From positions 620,001-684,000 of the forward strand of contig CM031552.1 of NCBI GenBank assembly GCA_018466975.1: a stretch of 64,000 nucleotides of DNA, written 5' to 3'. The DNA comes from Sparassis latifolia. Lineage: Eukaryota > Basidiomycota > Agaricomycetes > Polyporales > Sparassidaceae. Positions 11,341-23,317 of the stretch are shown here, piece by piece (position 1 is the stretch's first letter; each line of letters begins with the position of its first letter). The notes beneath the pieces were generated by a model, which was not told where the DNA came from, made no database searches, and saw only the letters and a program-made list of their open reading frames with translations. The position numbers and the translations under genes were made by a program.

Positions 11341-12389
11341 ATGTTTTGGCGAGCTGCGCGTCTGGGCACGGAATGTGTCAGTTCATGGAAATGGCAGTCA
11401 ATCGGGCAGATCACAGGCGAAGGCTGAACAGTCCAAGTGATGAAGAGCGTCGCGGTCTTCCACCGCAAGTGCAGCCAATTTCCTCAAGTTTTCATTTTGC
11501 CTCCTGGTCTCCATTCCTCCACGTTCTCAATAGCACAAAAGAAAACCCAAGTTGTCAAGTTTGCTTTCCGTACCGCCTCCAATGTCTTGTAATCTCGTTC
11601 GCTCTCCTACGACTACGTTGAAATAGTTGCAAGTTGCAAGTGCAAGGAAGGCGCTTCCGTGAATGAACGTACGCATGGTAGCCATGTTCCGCAGCGCCTC
11701 AGGTCGCTATTGTTGTCAACGTATACCGCTTTTGGAGAGAACAAATGCACAGCCTTCGCAATTGCGGTAATGTCGTTCTTCTACTGTACTGACAGCTGGT
11801 TAGGCGTCGAAGATGCTCCGTGAAATCGGTATAGCGTTGCAAAGCTCGTCTGGCCAGGAAGGCAAGCTGCCAAGTTGGAATTATTTGAAGTTGTTTCCAA
11901 GGAGACCACAAGATGCACCGATGTAAAATCCAAAGTGTCGGACAAGGCGTGAAGACGCTTGTGGGTCCAGGGAGCGCGCGTGGCCCATTCTTTTGCTATT
12001 CTTACACGGTTTGGGCGTCCTTTGTTGCGCATTGTTCCGTGGACGCATACCTTTGGCAGGACGATAGCCGTCGGCGATTTGGGCAGCGTGGTGTGGTACG
12101 TGCCACGCCAACAGCTGCAGGTGAGTTTTAATTGTGGTATTCGTTGTAGCTAGTTTGATTGTAGCATGTTGCGAACCTCCAATATATATTCAGTCGCTTT
12201 TGAACGGTGTTTAAGCACTTGATCATGAGTCGCTATAACATGATATTGCCGGTACAGCGTCTTTCGCACTCGTAGGGGCTCGTAACATATATTTCGCGAT
12301 AGATCTTCTGCGCATGGAGATTTCGCCGCTTTTAGCAGAAGTCGTCTGCGAAGCTCTCAGGCCGGCGCTTCCGCTTTCACATCTCCACT
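11341..12389. other. Intergenic; no gene recognised
   Basis: Holds the 3' end of the Tra2-like gene and the promoter of the GTPase gene. Frames are short on both strands and show no domain. A run TAAATGTTTTGG directly after the stop starts the 3' UTR. Nothing else is seen. Confidence 0.45.
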
Positions 12390-14772
12390 ATGCCTCGGAT
12401 TCGCAAAAGTCAGTTGCTGTCCTTCATGTGGATATGTTGTGTCTGATCCGATGTATCAGAGCCGAGTAAGCGGGGTTCTACTAACCAACGCGAGAAGATC
12501 AAGCACAAGGCCGCCGAGACGAGAAAGAAGAGGAAGAAGGACGCGAAGAAAATCACTCAGTGGAAAACAAGTACGCACCACGTTTCTGCATTATACGTGA
12601 TCATCTCAGCCGTTTCTCGTACACCTCAGAACATCCGAAGGACCTTGGAATCCCGAACAACTTCCCGTACAAGGACCAGATCCTTGCGGAGGTTGCGGAA
12701 GAGCGGAGACGGGTGCGTATCTAGCCATGAGTATATTTTCACCTCTGACGGTTGCGGTTGTACCTAAGGCTGTGGAAGAGAAGGAGCGTCGGAAAGCAGA
12801 GAAGAAGTCTGCAAAGGCGAAGATTTCCTCTGAGAACGGGTCTGACGCCGAGTCTGAGGTAGCCTTCGACGGAGTGAGCGCAGTGACCGGAGGGGCGACA
12901 AAAACTTCCAGCGGAAAGGAGAAGGCCTTGCAAGTTGACGCGAAAAATGTCGAAGAAGATGTCCCCGTCCTCATCAACAGAGACCTGTCTGACCTGAAGA
13001 CCGTGCTCGATATTGCGGACGTCGTCATTCAGGTGCTGGATGCTCGAGATCCGCTGCCTTATAGGAGCACACACATTGAGGAAATAGCGGGAGAGAAGAA
13101 GATGCTACTTGTGCTCAACAAAGTCGGTGTGTGATATTTTCGCACTCAATCGCATAGTGCCTGAAACAGTGTTCTCTCAGATGCCTGCCCTCGGGAGGCG
13201 ATCGTATCTTGGGTTGCTACTCTCCGTAGCCAATGCCCTACTGTACTCTTCCGCTCTGCCTCGGCATTTCTCCCCAAGGCAGTGGAACCATCGAGCAGAG
13301 GAAAGGCCAAGGATCCCGTGGACGATGCATGGGGTGTCGACGCTATCCTCAGCTGTCTAGGATCGTGGGCGCAGCAAAAACAAGATGGCAAACCTCTCGT
13401 GGTCGCGGTCGTTGGAGTCGCGAATGTAAGCTAATGCCTTTTCTCTGAATAAATCATGCGTTGACATTTGATCAGGCGGGTAAAAGCTCAGTTATTAATT
13501 CCCTACTAAGGAGGGCGGCTTTGGTTATATACACTGTAAATTCGACTGCACTGGAAGGCTCGACCACAACGACGCATCCTCAAGAAGTGGAGATCGAATT
13601 TGAAGGAAAACAAATTCGACTCATTGACACTCCAGGAGTATCATGGCATCCTGTACCAGACGATAGTCGGGAGACAACTGAAAAGATTCGTGCGCAGGAC
13701 ATCTTGGTAAGGAGCAGGGGCAGGATTGAACGTTTGAAAAATCCTGTACCAGTCGGTACGTGAATTACAGAAAACAGTCATTCGCCTTTCTAACGGTTAC
13801 TCCATGTTTTAGTCGCTGCAATTGTTTCCCGTTCCGATCGCGAAGACATTATGCTATTTTACAACCTTCCGGCTTTTGCAGACAGAGACACAAATGCCTT
13901 CCTATCAGGTGTTGCTCGTTCAAACGGGCTAATCAAGAAGGTGTGTGTCTCTCGCACGACAATCGGCACGCAGCACTCTCACTGTGCCTCGTTCCCAGGG
14001 TGGTGTCCTCGATCTCTCGGGTGCTTCTCGCATTGTCTTGCGAGACTGGAGCACCGGCAAGTTCCTTCGATACACGATGCCTGCTTCTCCGGCTCCTACA
14101 TCCGCTTCCGATACTGCGCCTGCGGAGGTGTATGCGAAAGACGAGGAGGTTGTGTCCAGGCTATTCACACTGAAAGAGATGCGCAGAGCAGGGGGTGCGA
14201 TCAAGATGACAGTGGGCCCAGTGGAGACACGAAAGGTTGTCCTGGATGCATCCTGGATGGTCTCTGACGATGAGGATGGTAATGAAGGTGACGAGGAGGA
14301 AGATGAGGATGAATTGGACGAAGATGTATCTGGAGGTGTTGACGAAGAGGATGAAGACCAGGAGAGCGGTGGTGGAGATGTTGACGAGGACGAAGATGAA
14401 GACGCGGATGACGCACCGGTGCGCCCGAGCGGCAAGCGGAAACGAGGTGTCACCGAGATCTCAACACCTCCACCTCGACCACTGAAAAAAGTGGCTTTCT
14501 CTGCGGAACCCAAGGGGACCAAGCAGGCTCGTGCAGCAGCGGGTGCGAAAGGTTCACGGACCACTACGCTGGAGGCTCGATCGAAATCTGCCGAGGATAA
14601 ACCCGTCGTGAAATCCAAGGCCGCCGTCGCCGTGGACAAGGCAAGCAAAACGAAACACGCCATGAAAAAGACTGCTCGTCATGCTGTATCACAGAAGGTA
14701 GCAAATTCCTCATCCAGAATCACGGCACCTCGCGAGGGCGAGGAGGTGTATGATTTCAAGAAGTTCTTCTGA
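12390..14772 (+). CDS. GRN1: Nucleolar GTPase Grn1/GNL3 (nucleostemin family), 665 aa
   Basis: Circularly permuted GTPase needed for 60S pre-ribosome maturation and export. Exons: 12390-12408, 12460-12570, 12630-12712, 12769-13126, 13181-13425, 13476-13755, 13813-13940, 13999-14772; all junctions GT-AG and in phase. N-terminus is the Lys/Arg-rich Grn1 motif (MPRIRKKPSKRGSTNQREKI, then HKAAETRKKRKKDAKKITQW). Then VLDARDPLPYRS, the G4 motif NKVD split by an intron at about residue 190, G5-like RSAS, the P-loop GVANAGKSS (about 270, also split by an intron), and G3 DTPG (about 322). This G4-G5-G1-G3 order defines the YlqF/YawG group. After residue 450 comes an acidic stretch (14265-14410, runs of D/E) and a basic tail ending EEVYDFKKFF. 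Length is in the GNL3/Grn1 range. Confidence 0.95.
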
Positions 14773-15097
14773 CGGGACAAATCCGTTCATACATTACGAT
14801 GCATAAGATTACATTAGTCGTGGAGGTTTCATTACCGTCTACCGTCATTGTCTATCGGGCGACTGGTGGGTATAAATCAGGAAATGCGGGAGGTGAGGAA
14901 AGCTATATGCGTATGCAGTGAGAATGCTGGGGAACCGTGTGAGTAAGTATGCAAGCCGATATCCACGCAACTTAATGAAGTGTCCACGGTCGTAGCGTCT
15001 GCAGCCAAGGTAGTAACCCGCAATACGCATTTTGAACCATGCGAAAATGAAGTAACCAAACAATATCCATGCAATGAGGACCACGGTGGATCCATGA
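14773..15097. other. Convergent 3' ends
   Basis: A 325 bp spacer between the stops of the GTPase gene and the reductase-like gene. It must contain both terminators. No clear polyadenylation signal consensus or further gene was found. Confidence 0.5.
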
Positions 15098-18000
15098 TTA
15101 ATCGCTGATCTTCACGACACAAGTTCCTCCGTCCTTGAGGACACCCAGAGGACCAGCTGCATCCCTCCGGAAGACTTCCGGCGCCCTTTCAAGGGGCAAT
15201 ACCTTCGTATCCTGGTCCTCCGGGTCTCCGAGGCCTGCCCATGGGCGCATCACACCCTCTTCGACCATGGCGACCACTGCAGCTAACGTGTCGCGCACAT
15301 CTTCGCCTTCGAAATCCACATCCGCTGCCACGCTCACCCACGTGTAACCCACAGTCCGCTTCACACTCTTCTTGCCGTCATTAAGAACCTTGATGGGGGC
15401 GGTTTTGCCTTGACTACTGGTGGTGATGGCACGGCGGAGAGAACGGAAGCCCGACTTTAAGTTGTCCTGTGCCTTCGGGATGGCGCGGTTTGGCGTGTCT
15501 CCGACAAGTGTAGTGAATTGCGCTTGTGATGGACTGAACTTCGATGTCTTCTCGGGTGCATCTGGGTGTGCTTGTAACACAGAAAAAGCCGGAGACGATT
15601 TCGACGCATGTCGGGCGGTCGCGGCTGAGGGGCTTAGTAGCAGCATTCTCTGGGCCGCCTCCCAAATCGCTACGCCGCCCACTGTGTCCAGGACGGCATC
15701 GAATGACCGGCACTCGTCCGCAAAACGCTGGAGCACCTCCACGGGCGTCCCAACACAGACCTCCTCAGCACCCCAATCACGGATGCGTGTCTCCACCCTC
15801 TCTATACGAGACTCATCTTGAGACGTTCCCTCCGTCGAACCTTCCAGAATATCACACACAGCGGACTCAGGGACTTGAACAGACACTCGAACTCCTTTTC
15901 GCGCCAGTAGCTGGAGTGCCAAGCAACCGGGCCCGTCGTGGCCTTGGAGGATGAGCATCCGCGGACGCGACTCGAGGTCACGCGTCCTGGGCGTTGAAAG
16001 CACATCAGCGAACGAACGCACAGCACGGTGTGCAGAGAGGCCGATGAGCGGAAGTAGAGCGAGTTCCTCAAGCGAAAGAGGAGCGGGTGGGACGAGTGGC
16101 GACGGAGTGAATGTAGGATGCTGCTGTGAGGGCAACGACATACTGCGAGTATGCTTCCGGCGACGCGGTGGAAAGAGTGTGATGGGGCGAGCACACGGCT
16201 GAGGAGAACGGAACACTCTGTGCCGCTCGACAAGAATGAACTCGGCAAGGGCACCGCACTGCCAGGAACGTCTCCGTCAGCATACTTTAGACCGAGAATT
16301 AAGGGAAAGCGTAACCACCTTCCGCACGTCCAACAATCCAACAACCCACTCACCCCTCTTACACACTTCATCCTTCACCTCGAATCCACACTCCATTGCG
16401 CGTCCAACAAAACTACGTCCAGGAATAAACCCAGCTCGTCCCTTCCTCAAGGAGCCTGCAGATGCCCCACCTGAACCGTCATCAATCTTCTCCTGGACCA
16501 ACAACGAATCAAGACCGTCCAAGGCCACCGCAAACACCTGCACAAGTACATGTGATGGCGGGCAAAATGACGGCGGCGGAAGGTGCGAAGTAAAAGCCAC
16601 AGGAAGTGGAAGCGTGCTGCGCAAATGGGCCGGCGTCATACTCTCTTTCCTGTTCACGCTACGCCGGCGCTCTGGCTTCTTCCCCTTCAATCCAAATGAT
16701 AGGGTCAGCGAAAAGCCGCGACGGTTCCCAGGGCGGGACCGCACGGCGAGACTAGCTCCACGGACAACCTCAATGGTAGCCATACTGCTCTGCGCGACGC
16801 CCGCGCGCACGAGGTCGACCTTACCGTCTCTCATTGCTTTGCCCGTCTCGTTTGCATAGTTGGCACGTGGGAGGGTGAGACTCGTGTATCCCGTAGGCGG
16901 ACTATTCGACACGGACCCTGGGAAGGGCGTCGGAATGGAGTACGTGGGAAGGGAAGACGACATGGTAGATGATTCAGAGGGCACGAGCGGGGAACGCACG
17001 GGCGAGGAAGGACGTGAGCGCAACTGTCCTCGCAAACGGGCATAGTCCTGCAGCATAGCATCAGGTGACTCATCCAACTGCGACTGCTCATCAGACAGCA
17101 TATACTTGTCCATGGGGTTAGTATTAGACAGGAAGAGGGGATGGAGCGGCCCTGGCGAGGACGGCGCAGTGGAAGACGGGGTCAACGAGCTTAGTGACTC
17201 CGTGAAATGTACAGGAGTCGGGGCACGACTCGGCTCACAGCTGCTCGGAGCCGTACTGTACTCGCTTTCGTCTTCCTCCCACAATGCAGACATACGTCCG
17301 CGCGACTGACGGTGCGAATGTCTGCTTGAGCGGTCGGCTTTCGATCGTGAGCGCGCACCGGGCCGGGGAGTTGCCTGTGGGAAAGTGGTCGGCGGCTCCA
17401 GAAAGTGCGACGTTCCTGTCGGTGAACCGGTAGGGATAGGAGGAAGGAGGTCAGGATGAAGCGGACGCGACATGCGCCGCGGGGACGATGTGTTCGTAGA
17501 AGTCATCTTTGCCGTGGACATCTTCACTTCGTTGGCCCAGTCCTCATCAGTGTACATGGTCATACGAGCCTCTACCTGTGAACGACGACGAGTAGCCATG
17601 GCGTCGCCCTCCATATTATTGCAGGAAGGCAACGACGATATAGATAAAGGCCTTAGCCTCACAGGCGACTCACTCCTAGCGGGAGAATCAGACACCAGCG
17701 ATACTGTTTGTGAGGCCGTTGTGGTTGTGGACTGCACAGCTTCCTCGGGTTGCTGCGCTGGTTGATTGATTGACTCGGAGACGGCGCAGACCGATGAGGC
17801 GATGGTGAGCGCTGCGGACTTGTTGAAATGGCTATGGTCTCTACCACGTCCTCGCCTGGCTTGAGCGCACCATGGTCGGAACTGAGCGGTGTGGTAATGC
17901 GCGTTGATGTCGTCGCGCATGACGATGAGAACGAAGACCCAGCCTCGTCGTGGTCCGTCGACGAAGAGGCGTGGGAGGAGAGAGAGGAGTCGGACGGGGT

Positions 18001-18747
18001 GCGAGAGACAGGCGTCGCCACCGTTGTATCCAGTTCTGGGGGTGCCGCTGCGGAATGGAGAGGAAGAAGGGCGTTGGCAAGGGCATGGGAGTCGAGCAGC
18101 AGGAGTGTGGAGCTACGAGACGCACGTGGGGAAGAATACGTCGAGGAGCGAGGAGTGTAGAACATGTCGTCCTCTGCTGCATCGCCGTCGAGGGCGAGCT
18201 CGGCGGTACGAGTGAAGTCGACCTGGTGTCGGTCTGTCCGGAAATATTGTAGTGGGTTTAAGTAAGAAGTATGTCCATGTTGCGCCGGAGGTGCAGTGTG
18301 AAAAGAGGCGATTTGGCGGATAAGGGATCGCTTGGGAAGAAGCTTTATCACGGACAGAACATCACAACAAAAATACGATAGTAAGTGGCTACCCAGAATA
18401 GGCAAGATGGAGTAACGAGGTGCGGTACTCACATCAGAATCCGTTGTGCGCTCTTTCTGGAAGTGAACGGACCTAGTGGACCCTTGGAACGTCCGGGGCC
18501 GGGAGTGGATGTCAGAATTCGGCACAACCTGAGCAGAGACGTGTTCAGACAGAACAGAGGGGCTGACAGAGCTTGTGGGAGGAAGGCCCGGAAGCAGTGA
18601 TGCCCCAGGAGCTTCGTGGCATTCTGTGCGTGTGGTAGCTATGCGAATCAGCTCGTGCTTCGAAGAGTGGTACTCCTTCTGTTGAGGAAAAGAATAAGTT
18701 TGAGAAGGTCTTCCGAGTAGAGATTGTATGAGAGTTGGCTTGGGCAT
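15098..18747 (-). CDS. Large protein with C-terminal medium-chain reductase domain, 1101 aa
   Basis: Exons deduced: 18747-18433, 18222-17848, 17773-16319, 16258-15098. Each is a multiple of three, so all introns are phase 0. Residues 1 to about 600 are low-complexity, Ser/Pro/Thr-rich and probably disordered, with a short conserved-looking start (MPKPTLIQSLLGRPSQTYS). From about residue 610 a medium-chain dehydrogenase/reductase fold is visible: GroES-like part (HVLVQVFAVALDGLDSLLV, GFIPGRSFVGRAMECGFEV, GEWVVGLLDVRKCGALAEF, LSLEELALLPLIGLSAHRA), Rossmann part (MLILQGHDGPGCLALQLLA, about 826; FDAVLDTVGG; FTTLVGD) and an ending GVLKDGGTCVVKISD like quinone oxidoreductases. No zinc-ligand set is evident. 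Substrate unknown. The first intron (210 bp) and the ATG choice are the weakest parts of the model; two genes fused in my reading is the alternative. Confidence 0.78.
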
Positions 18748-21267
18748 CGTCAGGGACGACGTCAAAAAGTGGGCTGAGGACGGTGTCGATGACGGAGGGG
18801 AAACAAGCATTGTCAGCCACAGAACGCACGCCTCGCTCCACGCGGGCGCGCTGCGTCAGCCCAAAGCGTCAGCCAGGCCGCCACAATCCTCAGCCTAGAA
18901 GCTTTTCCGACGTCCTCCTTCCAAGCTCTTGCAATCGTCCTGAGTAGGTTTTGGATACCTAGCGTCTCAACTGGCGTCTGCACTGGGTGATACCCCCGGG
19001 TTTGTTCCTCGTTCACAGGCGCTGACGCACTTATCGAAGCTAATCTACGTGAGTTCCGTCGTGCTAACCGTCGCGAGCTCGGAGTCCATTCCGCTTCCAA
19101 CCAGCATTGCAATCACATCAACACGTTCGTGGTCGCATACCCTGTTCCCTGCCTATCAATTTCCCTATCTGTGACATGAAACTGGTGGTATAGCTTCAAA
19201 TTCTGTCTTCCAGAAGACGTCACCAGGGCCGTGGTGAGTGATCCATTTCCGCGAACCATTCAACAGGTCCTCACATTCTGCTCACACGCAGTACTTGTAT
19301 CTATACAAACTTCTATGCATTGCACCCTGCGGATACCGCTGAATGCTTCCACACATTCAAATTGAAGTCCAAAATTGATATCGCGCACACGCTGTTCAAC
19401 ATATAAGTACCAGCAATTATAGACGGAAAATTATCAACTCGGCGCCGGGATCCAGGACCGTGCCACTTTCGGCGCCGTGCACTGCTGCAAGTCGAGCTGT
19501 GGGGCCGCCGCGCAGGAACCACGTTCTTCGTTCCATCGAAGAGTGGGCGCGCGGAAGGCGGGAGCCTGATCAAGAAGCCACGTTGCAAATGTGCTTATGG
19601 CGGCCTGTATGCGATATGTCCACTGCCCCCGGTTTCGACGAACAAGGTCTGTCACAATCTGCCGACTTCGCCTGTTTACGCTCGGGATCTGATGTGAACA
19701 TACGTACATATCTGTTGTGTGTACGCCGACGCACAGTGGGCGGTATGTGGCGGTGTTCTCACTGCTATGAGGAGCAAACACATCAAAGACTAAAAATGGA
19801 ATAGGGAACAGAACAGACGCTGCAAGAGCGAGCCATCAGGGTGGTGAGTCATAGCATGTTCGATTTGGTAAAAGGCGGTTTTACAATAGCCGCGATAATG
19901 CTGATAGTTGAAGAGGCAGTGATCACACTCGTCAACATCAGAGTGTATTTAAACATCGCCCAAATTGTGCCAGCGGTCTCGCCGGTCGATGGCATCGATT
20001 CACTTCAATTCTGCGAGATTTCCAACATGTCCGTCGGAGCGAGAGCTGAATATGCCTGCAAGTGGTGCAAAGTCGTCATGATGTCAGACGCGATCGCGAT
20101 CCAAGATCTTCGAGAAGGAGATCTGCAGGATACATCCGAAATTATCAACTCTGTTGCGGCCGATAAGATAAGATCTGTCTATCACGCGACTTCAGCGCGA
20201 CGCTCTCTCGGCTTCAGGACATCTCAAACGAACCGCTTTCAAAAGTCAAAGTCAGAAAATTCCAGCAGATCGCATTGATACTCCCATGCTTGCAGCAATG
20301 GTCGTGCCAGCACCGCGGCCAGTGGCATATCCGAATCCCGTCGTGATATGGATGAAGGTTACCTTCATTAGGAGCTTCTCGCAACGCACGTGTGGAAAAC
20401 ATTGTCGCCATTGGCCTTGCTCTATTCGCGAACCCAGCCCTGGGCATGAGGGTGGGGCTCTAATGAACGGCGGCGTGCGGGGAAGTGAGTGCTTACGGAA
20501 TTCCGCGTATTCCAGGCATGTGCTCAACAAACCTCCGTACGGGCTGATACATCCCTGAGATAGAACCTCTAGCGTCGAACGTTCTCTACTGTGTGTTGCG
20601 ATAGTGGTAGCATCACCTGGGAAGCCACCATGCATGAAGGTGCGTGTACTGTGAAATCGATGCGTGATGTGGCGGTTTTCGGAGCGGATAAGGTGCGTTC
20701 TTGGCTCTCTCCGGTTGATATGAGCTAATTGACATTACCCGGGCTGTGATACGATAACTCGATGATTCGCTGCTTTCTCCCGGACTCTATTGTGTATCTC
20801 AGCATGGTGATGCTGCATTAAGCAGCTTATGGGTGGTATCTGTCTAGGCAGAAAACTCTTCAGCTTGATTCTACTTCATCGATGCTATCTCCTGTCTGCG
20901 GTGGTAGTGGTATCCTCGAGTCCAGAGTCCTAGCGACGAGAAGGCGACACTTTGAAGCATCGCTCTGTTCGTCGACCCTCGGACCTTCAAAGTTGACCCT
21001 CACTACCTCTTGCATACTTGTTGAACTTCAATATCATTGTCTTCTCACTGTTTAATTGGCCATCTGTGTTCAGCTTGGCTTTCTATTCGACCGCGTGTGA
21101 CCAGCCTACTCGGCGAGGGTTCCAAGGGTGGATTGCGCTGCTTAGGGCATTGGTGTGTATTACCGCCATCAAGCGAGCGTAGTTGACGATGAAGGCGAAG
21201 GTGCTTACAGAAAGCTCAATGGCCTCGTTTATGTCCTATCTGTTCAGAGGAATCAAGTGCCAGTGTC

Positions 21268-21541
21268 TCACTTGAAACCCTCCCGGAATTGTATCGCTGA
21301 GTGAATGTAAGTTTTGTCAGCCTTACAATGTCACCATTTGTCGCCCGTACAAATTTATTGACAAAGTTTTGCATATGTAAATAGAATTGAATAGGAACTC
21401 AATTTGAATTGGCCAATTGAATTTGTCACTGCAGCAAATGTAGACCTTGTTTTGTCTGCAAATGGTTACTTTGTAGTGAGCGCAAATTCATCATTTGTCG
21501 AGTGGCAGTTAGTCTCTGGTGTCTCGTGTTCTAGTGGGCGA
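21268..21541. repeat. Dispersed repeat, copy 2 of 2
   Basis: Same orientation and same extent as 4691-4960. It is slightly longer because of small insertions (for example around 21390). It contains the imperfect inverted strings GGGCGACAAATGG / ACAAATGGTTAC on one strand. No ORF. Confidence 0.75.
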
Positions 21542-22084
21542 GTCTTATATGTCCCTCCTCAATTTGATCAAAGGTGTGGCTATCACCTAGTTGTTCAATT
21601 TCCACCAGTCTTCGAAACATCTGACAGAGTCAAGGCTATTGGCTAGGTACCCGAAAGTCCTTCTCTGTTTCTACCTACGTTGGTGGTACATGCTGCCACT
21701 TCTAGAGAGCGTGGACAGGAGAAGCGGACAACCTTGTGGGCTTGCTATCAAAGGAGCGTCTATTGTTGCACATCGTCGCAACTTCTTAAATCGCGCGGGT
21801 CTCCTTGCACAATTTCCCGCCTAGGGGAATCATTTCAATATATCTCATATTCGATAGCTCATTGTGTCTCACTCGTTCGTCGTGTAAAATTGGAGATGTT
21901 GAGCAGAGATACCTAGTACATGCTACTCTTATAATATACATTCTGGCTGTCCCTCAGAGCTTTGACTTCAGTCTTCTGCACCGCAGCCTGGAGAGTCTTG
22001 TCAATAATGATGGACAAATAGGTTTCTCTTTACCGGCTCTATTGCAACCAAGCTTGGAATTTTTGACTGTCCTTGCAGAACCTC

Positions 22085-23120
22085 CAATGGATGTGCGGAT
22101 GTGCGCCAGGACGAGAGTCACTCAGTGGCCCTCATCAAATATGTCCCTCCCTACTTTCCCTACTTCGATCACCTCGGTAGGTGCCTTATTTTAGACCCGC
22201 ATCTCGGCTAGGTCACAGCGGCTACTTGCTCTGTGCTCTGTGCGCAGACAACAGTCTTCCATCTTTGTGCTTGAATTTTAGATCATTTAAAACCTAGACA
22301 TTGTCCGCTTGCTGCCGGACTCTTTGCTATCGAGAGTGCACTCACAAAGCTGCATCGCAAGTGTGCAGATATTTTTTGCATACCTTTTACATAATAGGGG
22401 GAGTCAAAGTTGGCGATTTTGGGGCGATTCAGAGTTTCTCCGAAGACGGATTCTGACGACGATTTTGCATCCCAGAATCGACTCAAAATCAGAATCGGAC
22501 GTGAATCGCGTCGAATCATCGAATCGCCTCTGGAGGCGCTTCAACCTCACCGATTCTCGCACCTCGATTCTCCTCCCTCTGTATCTGCCACTACAAAATA
22601 TGTAATCATTAGAAACAATTAGTTATCCTTTATAGAATCCATGATAGATGCATGCCCTAGTGATAATATGTGGACTGTGATCTCATTTGCCATGCAATTC
22701 TCTATACTTTAAATTTCTGAGTTCCCGCCCTTTCCTTGTTCAATACTCATACTAAAAACACCCAGGGAGATAAGCTGTGGCACACCTTAAAGAAACTATG
22801 TATGTCTTTTTCCAGTACAGTACATTACAGCAAAATCCTCGCTGGAATCGGCACAAAATCGCACGAACCCTCCACAACGAAACGGGGTGGTCAAAATTGA
22901 GATTTTCACACGATTCAGTTCACCGAAATCGACTCAGAATCGTTCCCAGAATCGCTCACAGAATTGTCCACTCTGACTACCCCTAATTGTCGGAGATCGC
23001 GACGAGTGCCAAGGCGAGAGCAGGGAAAGTAGGGAGGGACGTATTTGATGAGGGCCACTGTGCCGCCACAATCCTCGCAGAAGTCTGGCGACACACGTGC
23101 GCGATCGATTTGCAGCTCGA
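22085..23120. repeat. Inverted repeat pair with GATTC-rich interior
   Basis: CAGTGGCCCTCATCAAATA and the following CCCTCCCTACTTTCCCT at 22124-22163 reappear on the opposite strand at 23020-23062. Between them are two direct-related blocks (22396-22560 and 22881-22985) that both start with a G-run, then GTCAAA, and are dense in AGAATCG/CGATTC. In the repeat arm the frame GxVALIKYVPPYFP is open in both copies, so the arm may be an exon fragment of a duplicated gene or of an unknown transposon. Confidence 0.55.
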
Positions 23121-23317
23121 ACGTCGATTCTGCCAAGAGATCTTGGATCCACCCACTTCGTCATCTGAGCGCGATGAAACTTTGACCACTGCGCCGAGCA
23201 CAGAGAACTCCCACTCTTTCTTGTGTCCCTACTCCTTGCATAGAGGACTATACATATTGTACCTTCACCTCGGATTCAAGGTCTATACAATAGTCTTCTC
23301 CCGACGCTGTCATCATA

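Larger units (their letters stand above)
18748..23317. other. Gene-poor 4.6 kb stretch
   Basis: No frame could be assembled into a recognisable gene on either strand. The longest frames (19841-20278 plus, 145 codons; 19434-19781 minus) lack domain resemblance and spliceable continuations. It holds the dispersed repeat 21268-21541, an inverted repeat pair around 22123 and 23020, and two blocks rich in AGAATCG/GATTC. The end at 23317 is the PRPP synthetase promoter. Confidence 0.5.

Noticed and set aside
17841..18215. Arg-rich frames inside the reductase-like gene
   Set aside because: Alternative frames of a Ser/Pro-rich coding exon; low-complexity shadows.
19841..20278. 145-codon plus-strand ORF as a gene
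   Set aside because: No recognised motif and no plausible neighbouring exons; located in a gene-poor, repeat-bearing stretch.
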